Below are positions 11,652-19,383 of a stretch of 64,000 nt of DNA, one piece after another. Under the pieces are notes generated by a model. It had not been told where the DNA came from, ran no database searches, and worked only from the letters and a program-made list of their open reading frames with translations. The number at the start of each line of letters is the position of its first letter. Position 1 is the first letter of the stretch. The stretch is from Planctomycetaceae bacterium (GTDB lineage Bacteria; Planctomycetota; Planctomycetia; Planctomycetales; Planctomycetaceae): NCBI GenBank assembly GCA_014762625.1, contig JABURQ010000044.1, positions 1-64,000 on the forward strand, in the 5' to 3' direction. The translations under genes were made by a program, and so were the position numbers.

Positions 11652-11735
11652 TCGTCCGGGCCAGCTACGAAGGTTCAGAGCGATGTGATTCGACTCACCG
11701 GGGGCCGGATAAATAAACGTCACAATTCCGTTTGG

Positions 11736-12551
11736 CTATTTCCCCACAGATTGCTCGGCCGTGCTGTTGATTGCGTCTTGCTGATCTGAGGTGATTAAAC
11801 CGTCTTTCTCCAGTTCGCGCGTCAGCTTGCGAACATCGCTGAGGAACTTCCCGTCGCTGGGGGAACTGGTCGAGAATGAAGCAATCGTTTCAGTGATCGT
11901 GACACCTTCAAACTCGAAATCTTCGACGCCCGTGTCGAAACCGCCGATGATGATCGTCGTCGGGACCGGGGCGAAAGTATCGACGCTGTAGAACGCTTCG
12001 GAGGTTCCGGTAACGATGTCCCAATCACGAATAATGACTATCGGTTCGTCCCCTGCGAGTGGATTCCAGTCGGTCAATTCAGCCAGTCCGTCCGAATCGG
12101 GATTATTATAGATCCTGCTGGACAGCAGGATATCTTTCGACCAGCCATTTCCAGAGATGTAATTCCGGACTGTCCCGCGTTGAACGGAATCGTACTGATC
12201 ATCGATCAGGAAGTAATCCTCTATCGTGAGAAATGTCGTTCCACCGTCGATCGTATTTCCCGTCATGTATCCGCTGTTGGTAACTCCATCGATGGTCGCA
12301 TCGGGATTCCTCCACTGGCCATATTGGCCGAACTTATCGTAATCGCTCACATCATTAAGAATGATCGGCGCTGCCTCATACTTGATCGTGACGGTTCCTT
12401 GAACGGCAGTGCCGAATTGCTCTACATTCGGTCCCCGCGTGAATAAGAGTGTTGCGGAATACTCATATTCGGTCACCTGAGCCTGAGTTTCAGCCGTGAA
12501 CGTCGGGCTCAACACCAGTAAGAAAAGCAAGAAGCGCCGTAAGCCTAGCAT
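11736..12551 (-). CDS. secreted protein of unknown function, paralog B
   Basis: 271 residues, same layout as the gene at 8334-9152: signal peptide ending ETQAQ, beta-rich body, and charged tail (SDGKFLSDVRKLTRELEKDG). The central third is identical to paralog A at both DNA and protein level. Differences are concentrated in the signal peptide region and the last 90 residues, including a one-residue shortening around IVTGTSEAF. Both copies have intact frames, so both may be functional. No enzyme motif seen. Confidence 0.75.
   Translation of the reverse strand: MLGLRRFLLFLLVLSPTFTAETQAQVTEYEYSATLLFTRGPNVEQFGTAVQGTVTIKYEAAPIILNDVSDYDKFGQYGQWRNPDATIDGVTNSGYMTGNTIDGGTTFLTIEDYFLIDDQYDSVQRGTVRNYISGNGWSKDILLSSRIYNNPDSDGLAELTDWNPLAGDEPIVIIRDWDIVTGTSEAFYSVDTFAPVPTTIIIGGFDTGVEDFEFEGVTITETIASFSTSSPSDGKFLSDVRKLTRELEKDGLITSDQQDAINSTAEQSVGK
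12017..12380. repeat. 364-bp block identical to 8618-8981
   Basis: Partner of the identical tract in paralog A; see that entry for the comparison of divergence inside and outside the block. Confidence 0.9.
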
Positions 12552-12757
12552 CGAGTCTCCTCAGCGCTGAGGTGAAATGATGAGAAGCGTGGCGGTGCAC
12601 ATCAACGCCAAAAGTGATGATCTCAAGCTAAGCGTCTATACCTCGTCTGTCAATATGAATTTTAAATGCACCAAGAGGCTCTTTGTCAGTCACAGCCTGA
12701 CCGATATCTCATCCGTGCCATCCGCAATTTCTCAACACACCCTCTTGTGCTGACGCA

Positions 12758-12780
12758 CCCCGTTTGGCGAGCAAACGGGG
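12758..12780. repeat. hairpin downstream of the FtsQ-like gene
   Basis: CCCCGTTTG at 12758-12766 pairs with CAAACGGGG at 12772-12780 around GCGAG. It follows the leftward FtsQ-like gene by about 30 bp and could help terminate it, but there is no T-run. The CAAACGGGGCTACCC word suggests a dispersed element. Confidence 0.55.
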
Positions 12781-12808
12781 CTACCCTTCGCGTCTTCGTG
12801 CTACACCA

Positions 12809-13756
12809 TCAGAACTTTTCTTTCGGCAACTGAGCGTCGTGGGAAGCGGGGATCTGTTTGCGGGAGATTTGTTGCCATTGCCGGATGTCGATCTCGTACG
12901 GTCCCGCGGGGGCGTCGAAGCTGCCGTAGTCGGCGAGATAGGTTTTCATGCGGTCGATTTTCTGCGTGACCGTCAGTTCCTTCTCGTGTTTGACGCCGGG
13001 TGCACGGCCCCAGAGAATTGTCGAGCCGGACGAGGTGAGCAGTGAGAACTGGGCGTCCTGCAATTTGATCTCTTCGGTGGTGCGCGGAGGGACGCGGATC
13101 GAACGCAGATCGAGTGTCTGCCAGTCGGTTCGCAAAGCGGCGGCAATGCGTGCCGCTCCCTGCACCAGCGGATCGTCCCAGACTTCGCCCTGAAGCGACG
13201 GCGGGGTCGAACGGACGCCGGTGATAGCGGGATAGTCGGCTGTTGCGGAGAGTGAGAAATCCTCTTTCGGCAGCAGGACGCCGGACGCATCGACGGGATA
13301 GAGCCCCGTTCTTTTTTCGATCATGGCGACCGGACGCCGGTAGTCGAGCGTGACCACCAAACGCGCGGGAAAGGAGGCTTTGCGGACTTCCTTGACCTCG
13401 GCGACCCAGGGATGCCGGGCGAACAGCTTGGCGATTTCGAGGGTGAGGCTCTCATCGAGCAACGACATCTCCTCGGGAAAGCCGACCCGTTCGACCGCGT
13501 CCTCGACAAATTCGTGAGGCACCCAATGGGGCGGCTCGTTCACTTCGATGTCGGCGACCGTCACTCGGTATTCGGGATTTTGCGTCAAATCGGGGAGGTT
13601 GGCTTGAAGCATGGGCCAGAAGATGACCGCGCAGACCAACAGCGCCGCCGTCATCAACGGTTTGGGGCGGAAGACAGCGCGAACCACGCGCACCCAGCGT
13701 CGCTGGGGAGTCTCTGGCTTGGGGGACTTTTTGTCGAGTTTGTCCTTGTCGGTCAT
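12809..13756 (-). CDS. FtsQ/DivIB-like POTRA membrane protein
   Basis: 315 residues from ATG at 13756; an upstream open frame to 14134 lacks protein-like sequence. Layout: charged cytoplasmic tail (1-33), one membrane helix (34-53), a POTRA-like domain (about 65-143, including HPWVAEVKEVRKASFPARLVV and YRRPVAMIE), then GLYPVDASGVLLP. That sequence and order are those of the divisome proteins FtsQ/DivIB, which scaffold FtsB/FtsL and septal synthesis in other bacteria. Planctomycetia are generally reported to lack FtsZ, so its role here may be in wall synthesis or a modified division machine. The HD-domain gene lies upstream in the same direction with a 182-bp gap. Confidence 0.75.
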   Translation of the reverse strand: MTDKDKLDKKSPKPETPQRRWVRVVRAVFRPKPLMTAALLVCAVIFWPMLQANLPDLTQNPEYRVTVADIEVNEPPHWVPHEFVEDAVERVGFPEEMSLLDESLTLEIAKLFARHPWVAEVKEVRKASFPARLVVTLDYRRPVAMIEKRTGLYPVDASGVLLPKEDFSLSATADYPAITGVRSTPPSLQGEVWDDPLVQGAARIAAALRTDWQTLDLRSIRVPPRTTEEIKLQDAQFSLLTSSGSTILWGRAPGVKHEKELTVTQKIDRMKTYLADYGSFDAPAGPYEIDIRQWQQISRKQIPASHDAQLPKEKF

Positions 13757-13938
13757 ACTTCTATTATCGCATCCGGAGTGCGATGGCCGACGTTTCAATC
13801 GACTCGCTCCACCGTCGAGGACGATTTTCCGGGAACCGCAACGGTTACGAAAAGTTATCGCGGGATTCGGATTGTGCCGACTGCGGAAAGTCTGCCGGAA
13901 GAGACACTCTCTTTCCGATGTCGTGAGAGACGCTGCCG

Positions 13939-14607
13939 CTAACCAAACTCTTGTTCCAGAGAACGGATATAATCCAACGCCTCGTCCAGGTCGGAGACGG
14001 GAACTCCGAACTGCCGCCCCTGGACGTCGCATTCCGCCAGCAACAGAACGTCTTCGTAATTCTCTGAGTCCTGCAATCGTTTGCGGGAACGGCTGCCGAT
14101 CGTTCCTTCCTTGATCTTCCGGGCTTCGTGGCAATGTTCGATCAGCCAGGCGGTCCGCTCGGTAATCGTATCCCCCAGCACGCCCACTCCCGCTTCCACA
14201 TGATTGAGCGGATCGATGGCTTTCCCGACATCGTGCAGGAGCGCGGCGAGCAACAGCTCTTCATCGTAAGGAACCTGATCGCAGACCAGATCGAACACCT
14301 GCAAACTATGATTCAACGCGTCCCCTTCCGGATGCGATCGTTTCGGTTGCTGGACTTTTTCGAGAGCTGCGAGCAACTGCCGAAAATAGTCGAATCGGTC
14401 GTCGGGAGCCGGTTGATGAAAGTTCGACATGCGATCGAGTTCCGAACGAATTTCCCGTTCGGAAGGAAGGTCGGCCGGTTTGACCCAGCCTTTGTAGAGT
14501 TTTCGGGCCGCTTGAATACGTGCTCGTCCGACGTGCGTTTCCTGTTGAGTCATCAACAGACGGGCCGTCTCGTAAAGAATCTGACGACGCAATTTTTCGT
14601 GAGCCAT
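13939..14607 (-). CDS. HD-domain phosphohydrolase-like protein
   Basis: 222 residues. The metal-site pattern of the HD superfamily is present: H100 (in DALNHSLQVFD), H125-D126 (LLAALLHDVGKAID) and D194 (LLLAECDVQGR). This resembles the HD part of tRNA nucleotidyltransferases and related phosphohydrolases, but the polymerase head domain is missing, so it is a stand-alone hydrolase. The substrate, possibly a nucleotide or a phosphorylated RNA end, cannot be read. The start at 14607 (MAHEKLRR) is well placed. It is upstream of the FtsQ-like gene on the same strand. Confidence 0.8.
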   Translation of the reverse strand: MAHEKLRRQILYETARLLMTQQETHVGRARIQAARKLYKGWVKPADLPSEREIRSELDRMSNFHQPAPDDRFDYFRQLLAALEKVQQPKRSHPEGDALNHSLQVFDLVCDQVPYDEELLLAALLHDVGKAIDPLNHVEAGVGVLGDTITERTAWLIEHCHEARKIKEGTIGSRSRKRLQDSENYEDVLLLAECDVQGRQFGVPVSDLDEALDYIRSLEQEFG

Positions 14608-14772
14608 GGATCGTCACCACTTGATTGTGGTGTGGAGGTGAGGTCTCAAAAAGGAAGAGTCTCTGAAGTGTTCCTATTGTAATGGCGAACGAGGTCAAGG
14701 CAAGCGGTGCCGGTGGGATCTCTCCTGACGAAAAAAGCCGCGCATTTCTCGAAGTCGAGCGGTCGCCCCGTG

Positions 14773-14799
14773 TACCTCGCTCAAAAAAAGAGCGAGGTA
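14773..14799. promoter_or_regulatory. third copy of the terminator stem arm, alternative hairpin
   Basis: TACCTCGCTC at 14773-14782 repeats the stem arm found at 14816-14825. It can pair with GAGCGAGGTA at 14790-14799 across the seven-base A/T tract. So the middle arm can form either of two exclusive hairpins. This could be a remnant of terminator duplication or a bidirectional terminator. Confidence 0.5.
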
Positions 14800-14825
14800 T
14801 CGCCCCCCAGGACCATACCTCGCTC
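14783..14825 (-). terminator. intrinsic terminator of the leftward gene 14864-15550
   Basis: Read on the minus strand, GAGCGAGGTAT (from 14825) pairs with ATACCTCGCTC (to 14790) around a G/C-rich loop, and is followed at once by seven T. The 11-bp perfect stem plus T-run makes this the clearest intrinsic terminator on this side of the window. It lies 39 bp after the stop codon. Confidence 0.88.
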
Positions 14826-14863
14826 ACAGATTCTCATCACATTCCAAGTGAACTGTTCCGGAA

Positions 14864-15550
14864 TCACCTGTCGTCGAGAGAGAGTTGGTAGCAAAGATTG
14901 TTAAATTGCTGTTGGAACTCTTCGGTGGAAGAGTGGACGTGTTCGGCTTCCGTGATGAATTTCATGCGATCATCGCGTTCCAGGCCGTGGTTCATCAAAA
15001 TCGCTTCCATACGTTCCAGATCGCGGCCATACATCACGAGCAGTTTGTGTTCGTCGAGTTGCACTTCCATCGGAATTCGCGGATTCAAAATGGCGATTCC
15101 CGCACAACCATCGTTCGTCAGCATTTCTTCAAAGTCGTACAACGTACTCATCAGGATCGGCAGTTCGATCCGTTCACGATGGAGGTCGTTGTGTCGATCG
15201 CCCATCGAGGAGTGGCTGGTTTCCAGAACCAGATCGACTTCGTCTCCCAGCGGTCGGACGAGATCGAGAAATAAATCGAACAGGTCGTGCTTGGAAGCGG
15301 AAGCGATCAGGACGGGGATCCGGGCGCCGCTCTCTTTGTCGTCGTACTGATCCCAGCGATAGCCGGCTTTCGGAACCACTTCGAGTTCGTACGACGGACG
15401 CACCGCGTCGGTCAACACGAAGTCGCCGTATTTATCGATGCCGAGATGCGCGTCGATCTCCTCCTGAGAAAGTGAGGCAAATCCTCCCGCTTTCTGTTGA
15501 GGCTGAACGTTGCGTTCTGTGCTTTTGAGAATTTTGTTAAGGAAACTCAT
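14864..15550 (-). CDS. conserved protein of unknown function
   Basis: 228 residues from MSFLNKILKS at 15550; an upstream frame to 15697 reads like noise. It is soluble and acidic, with no signal peptide or membrane helix. Notable stretches are SYELEVVPKAGYRWDQYDD, VDLVLETSHSS, and NPRIPMEVQLDEHKLLVMYG. The alternation of beta and helix suggests an alpha/beta fold. I do not recognise a family; the sequence looks like a well-conserved cytosolic protein, not an accessory one. It has its own strong terminator, so it is probably transcribed alone. Confidence 0.7.
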   Translation of the reverse strand: MSFLNKILKSTERNVQPQQKAGGFASLSQEEIDAHLGIDKYGDFVLTDAVRPSYELEVVPKAGYRWDQYDDKESGARIPVLIASASKHDLFDLFLDLVRPLGDEVDLVLETSHSSMGDRHNDLHRERIELPILMSTLYDFEEMLTNDGCAGIAILNPRIPMEVQLDEHKLLVMYGRDLERMEAILMNHGLERDDRMKFITEAEHVHSSTEEFQQQFNNLCYQLSLDDR

Positions 15551-16022
15551 GTCTGGGATGTCCTGACACGCTCGGTTCATTCCCTTCATGACCGATCGTG
15601 AATGGGTGATGGGTTGCCGCTTGCAACCCGGTGTCGTCGTTAATGTTTTCCAATGCCGGCGATGTCGCTCATCGACATCAGCCAAAACGTACCACATCTC
15701 TCTCGTAGAACTCGATCACCGTTTACGCGAGGTGGGATTTTCCCCGAGAAAGGTGGTCTGTCAGGTCTGACAGGGTGAGGTAGTCGAAGTCGAATGATTG
15801 TGTAAACTTCTCCGAATGGGACGGTTGGCGAGGTCGTCGCCGTGTTGCGGCGATCCCCTCTCCTCAACAATGCTTTTGATCTCTGTTTCGGGCAAATGGC
15901 CAATCGGGAATTTCACCACTCCCCAGCGGTTCCCTGCGCCAAAATGGGACTGTAGTGATTGTAGGGATTCGCTAAGATACGAAGAAACCGCCCGCCATCA
16001 GGTTGACCAAAGGACTGTCACG
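15551..16022. other. divergent intergenic region with two inverted repeats
   Basis: 472 bp between two divergently read genes; both promoters must lie here. A perfect hairpin GGGTTGC (15611-15617) / GCAACCC (15623-15629) and a compact inverted repeat CTGTCAG (15758-15764) / CTGACAG (15767-15773) are visible. No ORF with good codon use was found. Confidence 0.6.
15758..15773. promoter_or_regulatory. possible operator (inverted repeat with 2-nt spacer)
   Basis: CTGTCAG-GT-CTGACAG is a near-continuous dyad in the divergent promoter region. Its size fits binding by a dimeric regulator, but no regulator gene is adjacent. Confidence 0.35.
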
Positions 16023-17504
16023 ATGAATGGATTCAGGACCGAATTTCGCCTTCTCTGCCTGGGAATCGGGGTATTTCTGCACTTCGTTTCCTCCGCCTCG
16101 GCTCAGCAAACCGTCACCACCGACTGGCAGGTGATGGTGCTCGATCGACAACGGATCGGCTACGCGAGCCTCGAAACGCGACGGTCGGGAGACGTCTTGC
16201 GTCTGAAGCAGTCCTCCCATATGGAGTTCCAACGGTTCGGCGAGAAGATCGAATTACAATCGGAACTGCAAACCGAAGAACTTCTGGACGGCACGCTCCG
16301 CTCCTTCCGGTTTGAACTCCGCAACCCTCCCAACAAACCGACCATTTCTTCCGGAACCGTGCGGGGCAATTCCCTCGATTTGGAATTAAACGTGAACGGT
16401 CGGCGCAGCGAGAAAACGGTCACCCTCCCGCCCGATTTGAAATCGCCCCTCTGGCAGGAGCGTATGTTTCGAGGACGGACGCTCCGCGAAGGAGTCGCCG
16501 AATCGTTCGACACCTGGCTCCCCGAACTCTCGAAAACGAGTCGCATGAGATTTCGCGTCGATCAAGAGCGCGAGACGAAGATGTTTGACGGCGACAATCA
16601 GAGACTCTTCAAAGTGCACATTCAAAACTCGGCTCTGCCGACTCTGCGGACGCGCGCCTATCTCGACGCGCAGGGAAACTGGCTTAAAACCGAAAGCGAT
16701 TTCTTCGGGAAGACGCTTTATACCTATCAGGTTCCCGAGACCGAAGCGCTCCAGGAACTGGCGGGGGACGAACTCGATCTCGCCATGAACACGATTGTCA
16801 AAGCGGGAGGGATCCGCGATCCCCATCGGTTTCTGGAAGTGACCTATCGCATCACTCTGGAGAAGGACGATCCGTCTCGCTACTTTTCTTCCGGACCGAC
16901 GCAGACCATCCAGAAAGTGGACGATCGCACGATTCTGTTGATGGTCCGGAAACTGGCTCTTCCTCCCCGCACCACCATTTCCCGCAAGCCGGACGACAAA
17001 TATTTGAAACCGACCGAGTTTCTCCAAGCGGACGACTACCGCGTCGCACAACTCGCGCGGCGCGCCGCAGCCGGGATCACCGATCCCAACCGGGTCGCCG
17101 TCAACATGGAAAAATCGGTCCACGAGCTCGTCAAAGATAAAAACTTCTCGACCGCGCTGGCATCCGCCGCGGAAGTCGCCGAGCAACAGGAAGGAGATTG
17201 CACCGAGCACGCCATGCTGCTGGCGGCGATGTTACGGGCTGAGAATCTACCGTCGCGCATCGCGGTCGGTTTTGTCTATTCGGATCGCCTGAACGGCTTC
17301 GCCGGGCATATGTGGACGGAAGTCTGGTTGCGGGATCGCTGGTACCCCCTCGATGCCACACTCGCCCAGGGAGGAATCGGTCCCGGTCATCTGAAACTGA
17401 GCGACAGCGCGCTCGATGAGAATTCACCCGCTCCGGTGACGTCGTTCCTGCCGATGATGCAGCTACTCGGCCAGATGACGATCGAAGTCGAACGCAAGCG
17501 ATGA
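16023..17504 (+). CDS. exported transglutaminase-like (papain-fold) protein
   Basis: 493 residues from ATG at 16023, which opens a signal peptide (LCLGIGVFLHFVSSASAQQ). The C-terminal third has the transglutaminase-like core with a full Cys-His-Asp triad: C393 (EGDCTEHAMLLAAM), H429 (FAGHMWTEVWL) and D444 (WYPLDATLA). In bacteria such domains usually act as peptidases or amide-bond-forming enzymes in the periplasm. The N-terminal 330 residues form a beta-rich region that I do not recognise. The GDCTEHA form is frequent in this superfamily. No neighbour points to a substrate. Confidence 0.85.
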   Translation: MNGFRTEFRLLCLGIGVFLHFVSSASAQQTVTTDWQVMVLDRQRIGYASLETRRSGDVLRLKQSSHMEFQRFGEKIELQSELQTEELLDGTLRSFRFELRNPPNKPTISSGTVRGNSLDLELNVNGRRSEKTVTLPPDLKSPLWQERMFRGRTLREGVAESFDTWLPELSKTSRMRFRVDQERETKMFDGDNQRLFKVHIQNSALPTLRTRAYLDAQGNWLKTESDFFGKTLYTYQVPETEALQELAGDELDLAMNTIVKAGGIRDPHRFLEVTYRITLEKDDPSRYFSSGPTQTIQKVDDRTILLMVRKLALPPRTTISRKPDDKYLKPTEFLQADDYRVAQLARRAAAGITDPNRVAVNMEKSVHELVKDKNFSTALASAAEVAEQQEGDCTEHAMLLAAMLRAENLPSRIAVGFVYSDRLNGFAGHMWTEVWLRDRWYPLDATLAQGGIGPGHLKLSDSALDENSPAPVTSFLPMMQLLGQMTIEVERKR

Positions 17505-17576
17505 GGGATTGTCAGCGACGTTGATTTCAGTTGCCGCGCGGCCCGCGGCTCCGTCGTGCAACTGTTAGTTCGCCGA

Positions 17577-18107
17577 TCAAGGGGATGGGACTGCCGTGGG
17601 GTCGCCGCTAAAAGGCAGCATGCAAATTGAAGTCTGGCCACCACCGCTGACGGGGAAGTCGACCTGAATGCCATCACTGTCCGCAAGTTGAATGGTATAG
17701 AACCTGGTCAGTATGGGCTTCTCCCAGGCCTGGCGTCCATTATCAAAAAACTCATTGAGCCAACCACTCATGGAGGCTCGCATATAGGGCAAACCCGAAT
17801 CCGGTTCGACCGTCAGACGGCCATCTTTATCAACACTCCATTTTCCTACCATCGTCATTCTCGGGACAGTCGGCCACGCAGATGTCAGATGGTAATGTTC
17901 TTCTCGAACGTGACGATCGTCGTCGAAGTGGTAGACAATAACGGTCTTGCCTTTATGGTTAGGGCTGATAAACGCCCAACTTCCAACAATGGCACTCTCT
18001 GCCTTCGTCAACGAGGCAGAATGCGGACGGATCGTAAGATACGCCACGACGCATAAGGCCAACATCGCAACCAGTGCCGCCAAGCCGAATCGATGCTTTT
18101 TCTTCAT
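17577..18107 (-). CDS. membrane-anchored protein of unknown function
   Basis: 176 residues from MKKKHRFGLAALVAML at 18107 (GGAG 7 nt upstream). The N-terminal helix is followed by an extracytoplasmic domain with AIVGSWAFISPNHKGKTVI and MTMVGKWSVDKDGRLTVE. The repeated VGSW/VGKW pattern and beta character resemble lipocalin-like small barrels that recur in planctomycetes, but this is only an impression. It converges with the transglutaminase-like gene; between them is a GC-rich inverted repeat CAGTTGC (17528-17534) / GCAACTG (17558-17564). Confidence 0.6.
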   Translation of the reverse strand: MKKKHRFGLAALVAMLALCVVAYLTIRPHSASLTKAESAIVGSWAFISPNHKGKTVIVYHFDDDRHVREEHYHLTSAWPTVPRMTMVGKWSVDKDGRLTVEPDSGLPYMRASMSGWLNEFFDNGRQAWEKPILTRFYTIQLADSDGIQVDFPVSGGGQTSICMLPFSGDPTAVPSP

Positions 18108-18308
18108 GAGCAACTCCATTTGCTTTCTGCGATTAAATATTCGTCCTCCGAAGTGCGGCAATACATGACCGTATTTGTTGTGGCCTCGTATGGAACCATC
18201 AAACTTGATGTATCAAAGTGTATAGTGACCTGCGGCGGATCGCAAGAAATTTCCCCTGCGAGGGAGAACCTCGAACTCGCAATACGCAAACCGGGATTAT
18301 CTGGCTTG

Positions 18309-19250
18309 CTAGTCGTCATCGAATTCCGGTTCTTCCAAGCCATAGGAAGTGAGGAAAAACTCCTCGAAGGAGATTTCTTGCGGCTTGGGTTCCAGTTCCA
18401 GCGCATGGATTTCCCAGCCGTTCATTGATACGCCGCGATAGAGAACGGTCGATTTTCGGACAAAAGGGACCGCGAAACCGTCCGCCGTTGCCAGACGATT
18501 CTCGATGATCATCCGACAGGGCTTGTCCGAGAAAGTTGTTTGCAGGCGGGCTCGCTTCAAGCACCAGTAACCTTCGATCGGGATGAAATAGAGCGTCCCA
18601 CCGGTGAGTCCCGAGAACTTTTGATCGTCGTCCTCTTGTTCGAACTCAAAGATCAGTTCAACGATGTCCCCTTTGGTGTGAATTGCGACGGTAGAAAAAT
18701 TGGGATGCGAGAGCAGTGACGGGAGGTCGGTCATGGGGAGAGTCGTGGCCCCGCATTTTTTCAAATTATCGGTCAATGTTTTTTCCAGCCACAAAAGTCC
18801 GCGACCAGGGGGATGTTCAATCCGCTTGACTTGATACAAAGGCATTAAATCGTCGCGAATGGGACCTTCAATCCACAAGGCGTACACGGGATTCCGTGCC
18901 AGCACCATTTGTTTCTGTTCTGGAGGTTTGTTTCCTCGCGGTTGTAAGTCACTGAGGCTCCTCGCTCGGAAGTGTAACTCGGTTTTGATGATTTCCATTG
19001 ACCAGTCATGCAACTTGGTCACATTGTCAGGATCGTCGGGGTCTTCTTCGGCCGCTTCACTGTGTAGTGTTGCGATATGGTTCTTCAAGATTTGATCGTA
19101 CTTGGTCTCATATTTTCTGGAGGACTCCAGAATCGTCTCCAGCGTGACGCCGTCTTGTTCTTGCGCAGGGCTACTTTTCAGTCCCAGGCAGACCATGCCC
19201 AAAACGAGCAGACTAAGAATTCGCAGAGAGGAGAGGGGTGATTTGTGCAT
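18309..19250 (-). CDS. secreted protein of unknown function
   Basis: 313 residues from MHKSPLSSLRILSLL at 19250, with a signal peptide ending near KSSPAQEQ. The mature protein is mixed alpha/beta, with a stretch IIENRLATADGFAVPFVRKSTV split over VPFV and a tail ending EEPEFDDD. Planctomycetes encode many secreted outer-membrane lipoprotein-sorting-like proteins of this size (DUF1571 type), and the early segment MVLARNPVYALWIEGPIR would fit, but I cannot confirm this by eye. It is divergent from the next gene, sharing a 133-bp promoter region. Confidence 0.6.
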   Translation of the reverse strand: MHKSPLSSLRILSLLVLGMVCLGLKSSPAQEQDGVTLETILESSRKYETKYDQILKNHIATLHSEAAEEDPDDPDNVTKLHDWSMEIIKTELHFRARSLSDLQPRGNKPPEQKQMVLARNPVYALWIEGPIRDDLMPLYQVKRIEHPPGRGLLWLEKTLTDNLKKCGATTLPMTDLPSLLSHPNFSTVAIHTKGDIVELIFEFEQEDDDQKFSGLTGGTLYFIPIEGYWCLKRARLQTTFSDKPCRMIIENRLATADGFAVPFVRKSTVLYRGVSMNGWEIHALELEPKPQEISFEEFFLTSYGLEEPEFDDD

Positions 19251-19383
19251 GGTTCCATCATCCCCGTTATGTGTGTTACACGTCAATCTTTTTCAAAAAC
19301 TCACAATTCGATTTTCATTCCTGCACGAACTCCGAGTAAGGTCGAAGTACACAGTCGAGTCGCTAACCTGAGAACGAATTGCC

